A stretch of DNA of 64,000 nucleotides from Cynocephalus volans (GCF_027409185.1 NC_084462.1:2108001-2172000), one strand, 5' to 3'; positions 28,465 to 40,615 are shown, counted from the stretch's first letter. Numbers and translations are program-made. The notes: generated by a model not told the origin, from the sequence alone.

Positions 28465-28835
28465 GAAAAACTTTAGACACAATAAATTTAACAGAGTTTA
28501 TTCAGCAAGGCACAATCCATGAATCAGGCAGCATTCAGAACCACAAGAGCTTCAGAGAGCTCTGTGCAGCAGTGTGAGCACTGAGCTTCTATAAGCCCAA
28601 CACAGAAGCAAAGTAGACAAGTCATCTGATTGGCTACAGCTAGGGATCTGCCTTATTTGGTCATTATGTGATGAGTGGGCTGCCTGTGATTGGCTGAAGC
28701 TTGGCTATTTGAGATAGCTGAAACCCGGCTATTCGTTACAAAAAATATGCACCTAAATTAGGTTTTGGTTTCTTTATGTATGGAGACAGCCTCAGGCTAG
28801 CTGCCTCCTGTTTATTTAATTTAACACATCATACC
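28465..28835 (-). mobile_element. LTR-like repeat, antisense
   Basis: 'gagtttattcagcaaggcacaatccatgaatcaggcagc' is the reverse of an LTR polyadenylation region, followed by two 'gattggctgaa/tac' boxes. Family not assigned. Confidence 0.45.
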
Positions 28836-28854
28836 AATGCTAATATCTTAGTGT

Positions 28855-29392
28855 ATTCAATTTCTACTGCTGTGTAACAAATTACCACAAACTCAGGGCA
28901 TAAAACACAAAAATGTATCATCTCACAATTCTCTAGATCAGAAGTCCAGGAACAGCATGGCTTGGTTGGTTCCTCTTCTTAGGGTCTCAAAGACTGACAT
29001 CAAGGTGTTGGAGGGTTCCTTTCTGGAGGCTCTGAGGATGAAACTGCTTCCACATTCACTTGGATTGTTGGCAGAATTCAGTTCTGTGCTGCCTGTTGGC
29101 TGGACGCTGCCCGCACTCCCTTGCTTGTGGCCTCCTTTATCTTCAAAGTCAGCAATGGCAGGTCGAGGTACCATATCCCAAAACTCCTGCCTTCTCTTCT
29201 ACTCAATCTCTCGCTCACTTCCCCACTTTTAAGGATTTAGAGGATTAGTTCGGGCCCACTTGGAAAATCCAGGGTAATCTCTTATCACAGAATCCATAAC
29301 CATAATCACATCTGCAAAGTCTGTTTGTCATATAGCATAACATAGTCACAGGATCCAGGGATTAGGGCATGGACATCTTTGGGGGCTGGTAC
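28855..29392 (-). mobile_element. MLT1-like LTR, antisense
   Basis: Starts 'ctactgctgtgtaacaaattaccacaaact' and ends 'ccagggattagggcatggacatctttgggggctg'. It abuts the next element in inverted orientation. Confidence 0.65.
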
Positions 29393-29825
29393 AGGTTGAA
29401 TTCTGTGTCCCCCAAAAGATATGTGGAAGACCCCAGAAAGTGACCTTATTTGGAAACAGGGTCATTGCAGACGTAATTAATTAGAATGTGGTCATATAGG
29501 AGCAGGGTGGGCCCTTCATCCAATATGACTGGTGTCCTCATAAGAGGAGGAGAGACATACCCACACAGGAAGGGTGCCGTGTCACAGCCACGGCAGAGAT
29601 TGGATTGTTGCATCTACCATCCAGGGAACACCAGGGAGTGCTGGCTGCCACCAGAAGCTGGAAGAGGCAAGGAAAGATACTACCCAAGGGCTTTCAGAGA
29701 CAGTGTGCCCTGCTGACACCTTGCTTTCAGACTTTTAGCCTCCCAAACTCGGAGCTAATAAAATCCTGTTGTTTAAGCCACGCTGTTCATGGTACTTTGT
29801 CACAGCAGCCCTAGGAAATGAATAC
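29393..29825 (+). mobile_element. MLT1 LTR
   Basis: 'ggttgaattctgtgtcccccaaaagatatgtgg...ccttatttggaaacagggtcattgcagacgtaatt...' to '...agcagccctaggaaatgaata'. A clear MLT1 pattern. Confidence 0.75.
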
Positions 29826-29934
29826 AAGGTCATTATTCAGCCCACCATATTGAGTTTTGATATTTGTACTATGATTAGGCAACAGGTTAACATATGAAGC
29901 TGGGGGAAGGATGTACAGGAACCTCTGCACTACT

Positions 29935-30135
29935 TTTTTAAAAAATAGACTTTATTTTTTAGTGCAGTTTTAGGTGCATAGCAAAATTAAGCAGAAGGTA
30001 CAGAGAGTTCCCATGTAACCCCCGTCCCCCACACGTACAGCCTCCCCCATCGTCAACATACCCCACCAGAGTGGTACAGCTATTACGACTGATGAACCTA
30101 CATTGACACATTATTATCACCCAGAGCCTCTGTAC
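29935..30135 (-). repeat. Old L1 3' fragment
   Basis: 'gtgcagttttaggtgcatagcaaaattaagcagaaggtacagag...cctacattgacacattattatcaccc' is the same L1M segment as 41745-41905. Confidence 0.65.
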
Positions 30136-30204
30136 TACATTTGCAAATTTCTGTAAGCCTAAAATTGTTTTTTTTTTATTGTTTTTAGTTATTTAATATG
30201 TGGT

Positions 30205-30635
30205 TATTGTATTAGTCCATTTTTGTTGCTTGTAACAAGGTACACTGAACTGTGTGATTTGTAAAGAAAATGAAATTTATTGCTTACAGTTTCTGAGGCT
30301 GGGAAGTCCAAAGTCCATCTGGTGGTGGCAACAGTGACCCAGAGGTCTCACATTGCAAGATGGTGGAAGCAGAGAGAGCAGAGAAAGAGACAGACAGACT
30401 CTCCTCTTCTTTTACAGCACTCAGAACCACACCCCTAACTACCATTTTAATTCATCTACTACTGCATGGTCCTACAATCCAGTCACCTCTTTAAGGCTCC
30501 ACTTTTCAATTACCATAATAGGATTTCCCACCCTCTTAAAAGTCACAGTGGGGGCTAAATTTCTAATACATAAAACTTGGGAGACAACTCAAGCTTTAGG
30601 GAGTTTTGGGGGGACACAATTCAATTCACTACAGT
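30205..30635 (-). mobile_element. MaLR-type LTR, antisense, near complete
   Basis: Runs from 'tgtattagtccatttttgttgc' to 'gggacacaattcaattcacta', the reverse complement of a TG...CA LTR with an internal AATAAA. Confidence 0.7.
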
Positions 30636-30657
30636 TATTAAAGTTGTTTAATAACCA

Positions 30658-30752
30658 GGCTGGCCAGTTAGCTCACTTGGTGCTGATAGCAAGAAGGCCC
30701 AGGGTTCTATCCCTGTACCGGCCAGCTGCCGAAAAATAAAACAAAATAAAAT
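30658..30752 (+). repeat. CYN-like SINE with internal deletion
   Basis: Sense copy. The segment between the A box and TGCTGATA is missing ('agctcacttggtgctgatagc'), and it has an AAATAAAAC tail. Confidence 0.75.
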
Positions 30753-31069
30753 AAGTGCTAAGGGCTTCTCATGATAAGTGTGGCAGATTAGAGAATCACA
30801 ATACTAGCATGAATATTGCAAAAGCCATTTGTTTGTGCATTCATTCAATAAACATTTACTAATGTCAAAAATATATACATACTTTTTTTTTTAAGTTCTG
30901 ACTCAACTGGGTATTTGACATTAAGGATTTGTGTTAATTCTTTATGCATGATAATTACATTGTTGTTATGTTAAAAAGAATCTTTATCTTAAGTAAAGTA
31001 TACTGAAGTATTTATGGATAAGATGAAATTATGTGGATATGCTTCCAAATGATCCATGGATAGAGGTTA

Positions 31070-31560
31070 TACTAGTTGCCTATTGCTGCTGTAACAAGTT
31101 GTCACAAATTTAGTGGCTTAAATAACACTAATGGATTTATCTTAACAGTTCTGGAGGTAAGAAGTCCACCATGGATCTCACTGGGCTAAAATAAAGGTTT
31201 CAGCAGGACTGCGTTCCTTCTGGAGGCGCTAGGGAAGAATTCGTCTCCTTGCCTTTTCCAGCTTCTGGAGGCCACTCACATTCTGAGTTCACAGCTCCTT
31301 CCTCTGTCTTCAAAGCCAGCATCACTGCATCTCTCTGTGCCCTTCTTCCACAGTCACATCTTCCTCTGACTGACTCCTACCTTCCTCTTCCACTGGAAAA
31401 TACAGGATTACCTCCCTATCCTGAGATCAGTTGATTAACCATCTTAATTCCATCTGCAATCCTAATTCCCCTTTGTCACGTAAAATAACCTATTCACAAG
31501 TTCCAGGGACTAGGATGCGGACATGTGGGGGGCAGGGGGACCTTGTTTTGTCTACCACGT
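31070..31560 (-). mobile_element. MLT1-like LTR, antisense
   Basis: 'ctagttgcctattgctgctgtaacaagttgtcacaaatttagtggctt...cagttctggaggtaagaagtcc' then '...caagttccagggactaggatgcggacat'. Confidence 0.65.
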
Positions 31561-32602
31561 GGGCATAGAATAAACAACATTGGCTGCGAGGTGATACTTA
31601 GTGAAGTTAGGGGAAAAGTCATGGGGAGCTCATCATGTTATTCTACTTTTGTATTTGCTTCAAAATTCCATAACAAAAAGTTAAGTGAGCAACACTAGTG
31701 GATGGCACAGGGTTCCAGCTCACCTGCTCATGCCAGATCCTGGATCCATCTTCTGATGAATCACTGTTGGATTCACCTGACCTAAATATGTGGGGGGGTC
31801 CAACAGAATGAGCTCGATAGGCAGCGCTGCCTGCATGATACAAGATGTCCCGTGTTCAGATGCTCCGTCTTGACCAGGGCTCAGAGGCAGGCCAGGAGTT
31901 CTTTTTGAATGATGTGTGGACTTGCTTCATTACCCTGGGGTCTGTCTCTACAGTGCTTCTCCGATTGGGAGAAGCCTTGGCATAAATGCCACAAGGCATC
32001 TGTGCTGATTCATAGATACTTCCAGTACCATGGAGTGTACTGGGTCTCAGGACCCAATCGGTGGTTTTGCCTGCACTGCAGCCTGTTCCTGCTGCAGGGT
32101 TTTCCCTGGCCTGAAAGCCACGTAAAGCTGGAAGTCTTCTATGTCACCCAGAAAATGAGTCAGAACAGAATACTTTGTGAATTAATTTTGAGTAGGTACT
32201 CCACACGCTCCTTCCTGTTTGCTCTACACTTATTTCCTGTCGCTTTCCTCTGCCAATCAGCATCACCTAGGAAAGCTTCTTCGCCCTGTCTTTCTTTCTG
32301 TAGCAGCAGCTAAATCTAGTCCGCAGTTTTTCCAGACTTGCACATCCTCAGAGATGCCAGACCATTTGGCCGGTACCCCTTCCTGAGAATGTTCCAGTCT
32401 CTGGTGGTCCTCCTTTGAGGGTCAGAGACATCAGTACTACCTAGGCAATGACATCTCTTCAGAGTCTTAGGTTCATGCTTGCTGGGCCCCTCTTCCAAGC
32501 ACTTAGTTTTAGGAACTCCAATCTTCATCCTTTGTTTTTCCTGCCCTAAGGTTGGTAGCTGCTTCCTGTAGTTACTATCACCACGATACCATAGAGTTCT
32601 CT
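31561..32602. other. Unassigned sequence, possibly an old repeat
   Basis: About 1 kb that I cannot assign. 31809-31862 has spaced A-box-like and B-box-like strings but no cloverleaf. An open frame at 31909-32313 (134 codons) lacks any family match and splice context. Confidence 0.25.
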
Positions 32603-32747
32603 CTCTCTCTTTTTTTTTTTGTCTTTTTCGTGACCGGCACTCAGCCAGTGAGTGCACCAGCCAGTCCTATATAGGATCCGAACCCGCAGCGGGAGCGTCG
32701 CCGCGCTCCCAGCGCCCACTCTCCTGAGTGCGCCACGGGCTCGGCCC
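32603..32747 (-). repeat. GC-rich CYN-like SINE variant
   Basis: Antisense dimer-like element in which one unit carries a perfect 7-bp GC hairpin, GGGAGCG/CGCTCCC (32691-32697 and 32704-32710), where the anticodon arm should be. Perfect 15-bp TSD ACCATAGAGTTCTCT at 32588-32602 and 32748-32762. Confidence 0.88.
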
Positions 32748-33185
32748 ACCATAGAGTTCTCTTTTGGCCTTTTCAGTTTCCAAGTTACCAATCCTTTATA
32801 TGGAAAGTAATATTTCTTCGCATTCAATCATCTCTGTTACAATAACTGGTGTGATTTCTGTCTTTTGAATATACCTTATGTTCAGGTATAACTACTTTGA
32901 GAAAAGTTTCTCAACGATGGGTTTGGTGGATAGTTTAGTTGTGTTTTGGGGCTTGCCAGTGAAAAATAGGATGCTTGTTATTCATAATATGCGGTGGCAT
33001 CATAGTTATATTATCATCAGTGTTGATTGGGATGAAGTCCCTACTGAAGTGAGGGCCTTGGGGGATCAAGTGGCTGCTGCAGTGTACCATTGTCGTGTGA
33101 CAATGGCCTCAAGGACAATGATATGCAGTGGCTTCTTCTCTGAGTGTCCTGGCATGCTTACTGAAAGAACACCACCATCTCGGAT

Positions 33186-33290
33186 CTTTTTTTTTTTGGC
33201 TGCTGGCTGGTATGGGGATCCGATCCGAACCCTTGACCTTGGTGTTACCAACATCACACTCTCCCAAGTGAGCTAACCAGCCAGCCCTCA
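33186..33290 (-). repeat. CYN-like SINE, monomer
   Basis: Antisense with a duplicated GATCC GATCC in the B-box region. It supplies the end of a spurious open frame starting at 32878. Confidence 0.8.
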
Positions 33291-33419
33291 AGCTTTAGTC
33301 TTTAAATACTCAGCTCCAGTTACAGTCGGAGAACCAGAGAGCATCTATAAATATGGGGCCTGTATTGCTGAAAAATCCAACAACAAAAAAAAGTAACTGT
33401 GTGAGTTGAATTACATACT

Positions 33420-33920
33420 AAGTTGCCAAGTTTCTAGCACAAAGGTTTGGTTATGGATTGGGAAGGAGTGGGACCTGAGACTTACAACAGGGACATCTGG
33501 TTGAACATGGCTAAAGCTGAGAATCTTCAACTTTCTCTTGTTCCCACTTTTCCCACTGGCTACGAACTCATTTCTCCACTCCAATTTGTAGCAAATCTCA
33601 TCAAAAGAGTGGTCTGTACCCACCATCTTGAAATCTTTCCTTCTCATTCTCTCTTAAATACACTCTTTCAGGCTCTTTCCACCACCACTCCACTGAAAGT
33701 ACTTTTGTTGTTCAATCCAATGGCCAGTTTCTCAGTGCTCATTCTTGCCAACCTACAGAAGCATTTGATTCAGTTTATTGGTCCCTCTTCATTGGTGAAC
33801 TTTCTTTACTGGCTTCTAGGACATCATCTTCCTTTGGTTTTCTTCTTACCTTTATTGGTTACTCCTTTTTCTCTTCCCACTGTGAGTTCTTCCACTTATG
33901 AATTTTGGAATGATCTAGTG

Positions 33921-33953
<33 letters not shown>

Positions 33954-34080
33954 ATCTCTCTGTCTCTTTATTTTTCTCTCTCTCTTTCTTGATCTATGTT
34001 CATTCTTTCAATGGTATCATTCAATGTCATGGCTTTAAAATACTCCCTCTATGTCTATGGTGTCCATATTTATTTATTTA
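33420..34080. other. Unassigned A/T-rich sequence with a 181-codon open frame
   Basis: The frame 33447-33992 runs into a GTTT/CTCT simple repeat (33925-33990) and shows no recognisable domain. It is probably an old repeat. I would not call it a gene. Confidence 0.25.
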
Positions 34081-34083
34081 TTT

Positions 34084-34308
34084 AATTTTATTTTTTTAAA
34101 AGATGACCGGTGAGGGGATCCTAACCCTTGACTTGGTGTTGTCAGCACCACGCTCTCCCAAGTGAGGCATGGGCCAGCCCTTGATGTACTTTGTACTTTT
34201 TGGTTTGATTGCTTTTCGGGGGGCGGCTGGCTGGTAGGAGAATCTGAACCTGTGACCTTGGTGTTGTAGGGCCATGCTCTAAGCACCTGAGCTGACTGGC
34301 CAACCCTG
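34084..34308 (-). repeat. Two CYN-like SINEs side by side
   Basis: 34084-34178 is the 'gatgaccggtgagg' type and 34211-34308 the 'gcggctggctggtagg' type, both antisense. Confidence 0.8.
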
Positions 34309-34457
34309 ATGAACTGCTTAATGAAGTGATGATATCTTTGTAGGTGGAAAAGGGATTACAGTTATTCCTGCCATGTAGTGGCATCATTTATTTAAATTAT
34401 TACCTTTGCTTGCTTTGAATAAAGTTGCAGTAAACAAACAAGTCAAAAGGCTTTAGA

Positions 34458-34551
34458 GGGGCCGGCCCTTGGCTCACTCGGGGGAGCCTGGTGCTGACAA
34501 CACCAAGTCAAGGATTCAGATCCCCTTACCAGTCATCTTTTGAGAAAAAAA
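34458..34551 (+). repeat. CYN-like SINE, monomer
   Basis: Sense copy; perfect 13-bp TSD AAAAGGCTTTAGA at 34445-34457 and 34552-34564. Confidence 0.88.
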
Positions 34552-34754
34552 AAAAGGCTTTAGAAACTCAAGTAACTGCTACAGTTGACCAGTATGGCAC
34601 GAATGATGTGGCCTGTAGGACAGAACACCTATTTCTGTCACACTGGAAAGACGACATAAGGAAAATGTTGAGCTCAGGACTTAAAACTCTCAGCTCAAGA
34701 GACAGGTAGAGAACCAGGAAGTTTCTATGGAGGCCTTAAAATGACCTCTTTTCT

Positions 34755-34854
34755 CTCTTTTTTTTTTTTAAAGATGACCGCCGGTAAAGGGGTCTTAACC
34801 CTTCACTTGGTGTTGTCAGCACCACGCTCTCCCAGTGAGCCACGGGCTGGCCCT
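34755..34854 (-). repeat. CYN-like SINE, monomer
   Basis: Antisense; TSD ACCTCTTTTCT at 34744-34754 and 34855-34865. Confidence 0.87.
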
Positions 34855-34865
34855 ACCTCTTTTCT

Positions 34866-35640
34866 TTTTTAATTGGGGAAGACATAGCTGAGAATCTGGC
34901 CCCAAATCTAGCCATGTGGCCTGCAAAATACAGTGAAAGCTGACCTTCTACTCTTCCCAGTTATGTTAAATTTAGGACATAACTGCAGAGGGAGTAGGAC
35001 TCTTAGACTCAGAACATGTGGGTGGTGCTGTATGGAGATGAGAAGAGTGAACCCCTAACATTTTGTGTTTTGCCAGTGGAAGTGGCCCCCTCTACTGCCT
35101 GATAAAACCAGCTATACTTTGTTTAAATTGCCTCACTTAGGACAGTTTCCTTGAGAAGGGTTGCCTATTCCCCTTAAGACCTTCCTCCACCACTCTCTTT
35201 TCATTCACTCCAAGCTCACCATGCAAGTCAAATCCCAGCATGGCTCAGGTGAGAATTGAAAATCCCTTTCCAGAAGGAGATGCTGTGTATTTCCAAAGAG
35301 CTTGCACAACCTGGGGAGCATGTATAGGAATGGACTCTAAGAGTGTTAGACTAGGGTGAATGGAATGTAAGGTTGGATGGGATTGAATTTATTGGATCTG
35401 AACTTAATGTGCTACCTTGAGTAGCTGGAAGTAGCTGTAGTAGTCTGCTTAATTTGACCAAATCTTAGATTCAACAGTGGCCTACATTTAATTAGGTTAA
35501 TGTGCCAGAATTTTTCTGGTAGAATATTGAACTGGAATAGACTTGTTATGTGCAATTTGCTCCCTCTCCTCTGTATACATTCCCTGGGAGTACACAAGGA
35601 CATTCCCTTCACCGATGAATTGAGAAATAAATTAGGGAGT
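34866..35640. other. Unassigned intergenic sequence
   Basis: I see no gene and no repeat that I can name. Confidence 0.3.
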
Positions 35641-35654
35641 AGCATAAGTAGATA

Positions 35655-35722
35655 AATAAATGGATGAATGGATAGATAGGTAGATAGATAGATTAGATAG
35701 ATAGATAGACAGACAGACAGGC
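35655..35722 (+). repeat. GATA/GACA microsatellite
   Basis: Imperfect (GATA)n followed by (GACA)n: 'agatagatagattagatagatagatagacagacagacagg'. Confidence 0.85.
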
Positions 35723-35775
35723 ATGGGAGATAGAGTGCTCTGCATCCAACAATTGGAGAATACACATATTTTTCT

Positions 35776-35877
35776 TTCTTTTTTTGGCAGCTGGCCAAGA
35801 CGGGGATATGAACCCTTGACCTTGGTGTTATCAATACTGTGCTCTAACCAACTGAGCTAACTAACCTGCCAGCCCTC
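35776..35877 (-). repeat. CYN-like SINE, monomer
   Basis: Antisense; perfect 19-bp TSD AGAATACACATATTTTTCT at 35757-35775 and 35878-35896. Confidence 0.9.
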
Positions 35878-35936
35878 AGAATACACATATTTTTCTAAAG
35901 CATACTTGGAACACTTATAAAAATTGATTTCTACTA

Positions 35937-36098
35937 GGGCCGGCCAGTGGCTCACTCGGGAGAGTGTGGTGCTGATAACACCAAGGCCACGGGTTCGGAT
36001 CCCATATAGGGATGGCTGGTTAGCTCATTGGGTGAGCGTGGTGCTGACAACACCAAGTCAAGGGTTAAGATCCCCTTACCGGTCATCTTTTTTTAAAA
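35937..36098 (+). repeat. CYN-like SINE, dimer (clear example)
   Basis: Sense dimer: a first unit 'ggccggccagtggctcactcgggagagtgtgg...' then ATATAGGGA, then a second unit 'tggctggttagctcattgggtgagcg...'. TSD AAAATTGATTTCTACTA (35920-35936) and AAAATTGATTTCTATTA (36099-36115). Confidence 0.92.
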
Positions 36099-36512
36099 AA
36101 AATTGATTTCTATTAAGCTATAAGAAAGCCCCAACAAATTTCAATTAATAGGTATCATGCAGATCAACATCTGTTAGAGGGTGAACAAAGCCAGTGCTAT
36201 TTCCTGCTCTGCCACCATTTTGACTCCTGCTTAACTTCACTGCTTTGTTTCACTGACCACATCAATCTTAAGGCAGGTGTAAAATTAACATGGGTTTCAG
36301 GGAGTGAATAATTTATTACAGCAGGTGGTGTCAGTGGTCTGACCACAAGACCCCCTGCCTCATGGATCACAAGACACCTGGTGAATGTTGTTGTCAATTT
36401 ATTTTTCCTAACTTGTTGCCTTAAAGTTATTTATAGTAGCAAACCTTTTGATAAAAAACCAATCCAAACCAAACCAAAACAAAAAAAACCCTTTGCCTAA
36501 ATGCAGAGAGCT

Positions 36513-36668
36513 AGGGCCTGCCCGTGGCTCACTTGGGAGAGTGCAGTGCTGATAACACCAAGGCCATGTGTTCAGATACTATATAGGGATGGCTGGTTAG
36601 CTCACAGGCTGAGCGTGGTGCTGACAACAACAAGCTAAGGGTTAAGATCCCCTTACCGGTCATCTTAA

Positions 36669-36715
<47 letters not shown>

Positions 36716-36720
36716 AATAA
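36513..36720 (+). repeat. CYN-like SINE dimer with (AAAT)n tail
   Basis: Sense dimer ending in ~13 AAAT units (36665-36720). Flanking AAATGCAGAGAGCTAG and AAATTCAGAGAGCTAG form the TSD. Confidence 0.88.
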
Positions 36721-37070
36721 ATTCAGAGAGCTAGACCCTTGACCTGATGTAGACATCTGATTCTTCACTATGTATAGCTTTCCTGTATGTGAGTCACCCC
36801 ATAATATATCTTATGGATTTGCCCACTTCCTTCTTTGGTCTCAAAGTATCTTCTCAGTTTGGGAGACATTATGCTTTAACCCCCTCCTTGCACGTGCATC
36901 TCTTACCACTGTGTAATTAGATCTCCAGTTAATGTCAAAAGGAAGAATTTAAAATCCTCATATATATGGAAATTTAAATTTTTAAAATTTAGATTTTTGA
37001 AATTTAAAAATTAAAAAATATTCACATAAATTATCCACACAATGATCATGGACCATTAAAAGAAGTTAAG

Positions 37071-37162
37071 GGAATGTCTGGTTAGCTCAGTTGGTTAGAG
37101 CAGTGTTATAACACCAAGGTCAAGGGTTCAGATTCACCCTCCTGTCAAAAAAAAAAAAAAAA
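37071..37162 (+). repeat. CYN-like SINE, monomer
   Basis: Sense copy with a 17-bp poly-A tail. The anticodon region is shortened to 'agtgttataacaccaagg'. Confidence 0.82.
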
Positions 37163-38361
37163 AGAAGAATCTCTTCAGTGAATCAGTTTACCAAATTTTA
37201 TATAGGAAAAAAATTAATAGCTCATAAGTTATAGAAGAAATCATAATGGAAATTTTAAAATGCCTACCACCAAATGATAATGAAAACAATATATGTATAG
37301 GACTCAGAATCAAAATTAAATGAGAAAGCATGGAAATTTGCTTAGGTCAAGATTTTAATTGCATTGTTCAGATTTTCCATATTTCTGGTGGTTTTTTGGT
37401 TTTTGGGGACTATTTTGGTTTTTTTTTTTGCAAATTTGCCCTATTAATCATTTAAAGGGGTGTGTTGAGTGCTTAAATCTCCTATTCTGCTGGTGTGCTT
37501 ATAAATTTTCCTTTTATTCCAATCTACTTATTTATGTCCTTTTATTTTTAACCTTTCCATCTTTTTGTTTTGGTGTATTTTTCGTAAAACAGCATTAATC
37601 TGGATTTAGTGTGTGTGTGCATTTTAATTAATGTTATTAAACTTTGTCTTTTAACTGCTGAGTCTAGTCCATTTATACTTAGTTATTGATATAATTGACA
37701 CTTGCCGGAATGGTGGTCAGAACTCACTCCATTCTTGTGGTCTTCAGAACTCTGGCTTCAATAGTTACAATCTTTTCCCTGGACAGGTTGTTTAGCAACT
37801 GAGGAAGGGAAAGTAATAGAATGCTATTCTTGTGTAAGACAAGGGGAATGATGCCAGCAACCCCAAGGATAAGGAACAGGAGGCTGCAAGGTGCCTGGGA
37901 ATCTTCCACTTCTGCAGCCTTTCTCTCTTTAGCATAGTTCCACTTTTGTCCCTAAGTCCCTTGTAAGTTTCATCTCCTTCCCCTGGGGTTGTGGAGAGAG
38001 CAGCTGTGCAGCACCAGGATCAATAGTTCGCGCAATCCATTCCTTGTGAGAAAACACCCATCAATAGTGAGGAGGAGGAGGAGGAGGAGCTGGAGGAGGA
38101 GGAGGAGGAAGAAGAAGACTCCTTGTACAACGTATGGAGTTGCCTGCTTTGTGCTTCGGTGTTAGGATACTTTCTCAGTTTGGTGGGCATTATACTGTTA
38201 TCTCACACTCAGACAACACTATTTATCAACTTATTGTTTCAGTTTGTCCCTACCTCTTAAAACGCCAGAATGTTGATGTAAGGTAGACTTTTAATTCTGA
38301 AGAATTGTGGCTATATTTTCTCTTTTTCTTTCACCTTAGTTTTGTTTTGAAACAACAACAT

Positions 38362-38452
38362 GTTTGGCCAGTTAGCCCAGATGGTTAGAGCACAGCCTTG
38401 TAACACCAGCGTCACAGGTTGAGATTGCCACATATGCCAGACACCAAAAATC
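38362..38452 (+). repeat. CYN-like SINE, monomer
   Basis: Sense copy 'tttggccagttagcccagatggttagagcacagccttgtaacacc'. Confidence 0.78.
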
Positions 38453-38518
38453 CAACCAAACAAACAAAAAATGACAGCAAACTTTACTACATTATTTGGT
38501 TTTTTTGTTTGTTTGTTT

Positions 38519-38689
38519 GTTTGTTTTAAAAGATGACCGGTAAGGGGATCTTAACCCTTGACTTGGTGTTGTCAGCACCACACTCTCCCACATGAGCTAA
38601 CCGGCCATCCCTATATAGGGATCCGAACCCGTGGCCTTGGTGTTATTAGCTCCGCACTCTCCCGAGTGAGCCACAGGCCGGCCCTACCA
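38519..38689 (-). repeat. CYN-like SINE, dimer
   Basis: Antisense dimer next to a (TTTG)n run. CTACTACATTATTTG-like flanks (near 38488 and 38683) form the TSD. Confidence 0.85.
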
Positions 38690-39471
38690 CATTATTTGAT
38701 CCCCTTTACTTTATGTATCTCTTACAATATCTTCTGGATTTGTCTCATTCTTTAAACTCATTTATTTTATTGATAAATAAAAATTGTATATATTTATTCT
38801 GTTGGACTTACCTCTTTCTTAATTTAAATCCTTCTTACTTCACCCAAAACTCTTTTTAATGTGAGTCTTTATGTGATAAATCTTTGTAGGACTTGATGCC
38901 TGAGAATATTTTTGCAATGCTCTCCTAATTGACAGTTTGGCTGGATAGAAAATTATTGTTTTAAGTTCTTTCTTTTCAATACAGATGATCCTTGACTTAC
39001 AATGGGATTACATCTGGATAAATACATTGTAGGTCTATCGTATTTTATATTTGTCTGTGTTTTCTTTAGTTCTCTTCTTCAGCACACTCTGTGGCTAACC
39101 TGAATTCTACTGACTTTTTCAATTCCAGGAAATTTATCTTTATGATTTTTTAAACTTTTCTTCCCTCTTTATTTTTATTTTCCTCTCTTTGTGGAATTCC
39201 CATTAGATGAAGGTTACTGCTAACCTCTCGATCCCTCAGTTTTTCCATCCCATTTTCTATTTCTTTGTTCCTTCCTTCTTTATGGGAAATTTCCTCCGTC
39301 TAGTCTTCCAATTCACTAATTTGTTCCTCAGCCATAATCATTCTGTTATATATCCAATTCTTATTTTTCATTATATTTTAGCTATTACATTTATCATGCG
39401 TATTCCAGGTAAGTTGTGTTAAAATTTTTTTGTACTTGTTTCATGCTGCTAAATCGTCCCTTATCTTTTTC

Positions 39472-39548
39472 TTGTTTTTTTTGAAAGCTGGCCAGTATGG
39501 GGATCTGAACCTTTGACCTTGGTGTTATAACCGTGCTCTAACCAACCT
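39472..39548 (-). repeat. CYN-like SINE, 5'-truncated
   Basis: Antisense, with CTTATCTTTT on both sides. Confidence 0.75.
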
Positions 39549-40615
39549 TATCTTTTAAAATACATATATTTGGCCTATTTAAATCCCTGTACTTCTCTAG
39601 GACTCTGTGGCTTGATGAGGTGTTTTTACTTTAGAATAAGGGTGCTCCTCAAGTATTTTGTCTTATTGTCTCATTTTTATCTGAGGGAATTGATTATTCT
39701 GTCAGGTATAGAGGATATTTTCATTTTTAAGGAATCAGCTATTCTCTCTGTCATAGAGGGAAATGCCATAATTCTGTACTTCCCCTCTGAGCTCAGAGGT
39801 GTATGAGGTGGATAACCCCAAAGGATGAAAAGCCTCAGATATCAGGAAATCATTGTCAAACTCTCCCAACAGCTCAGAGCAATTCCTCTGCGCAGCTGTT
39901 TACCTTAGCTTGCCAAGGAAAATCAGCAGTTAAGAGAAGTGCCTTAAGTTGTAATTACCCATTGTGGGAAGCTGTAGGAGGGTTAACAGTTCCCAAGTGT
40001 TGCAGGTAAAGTTTCCTGAAAAGGAGGTACTGAGACTCTGAGATTTGAGTGCATAAAGTTCACTGTAAAATGCTCTCAGGATCAATACTTGTGGGAACAT
40101 AAAGAAAGCAGGATTGGGCAGAAGTAAGCCTCTCCTGTAATGGAATCACAACACAGCCTCAGTTCATCCCACAGGGAGCTCTGGAGCTAGGATGGGCCTT
40201 GTCCCAAACTGGGGCAAATTGGGCCTTTTTGTCTCCACGTAGCCTCAACATTGGATATGGGTTGTCCTGAGAAGGGACTATGATGCTATTGGGGACTTGG
40301 TTTGAGCTGTCTGCTAATAACACTCATAGCATCTTTGAGAACGAATAATGCAGTTCTCAACTGGGAGATCCTTGCTGCACAGGCAAAGGCAGGGTAGAAG
40401 CATAGTAATAGTATACTTCCCCTTGCTTTAGTCTCCTGCAGCCCTGCTGGGCTGCCTCCTGTCTCAGGCCAGAACCACTAAGCCACATACATCAGTTTAA
40501 AACAACCCCAACGCCCTTTCACTGTTTTTTTCCTCTCTAGTTCCTCCAGACTGATTTTAGGGAGAATGCCAGGGATAGCACTCATTCAGCATCTTGTTCT
40601 GAATTAGAACTGGAT

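Noticed and set aside
33447-33992. 181-codon frame with hydrophobic C terminus
   Set aside because: The end is a GTTT/CTCT simple repeat and no domain is recognisable, so it is more likely an old repeat.
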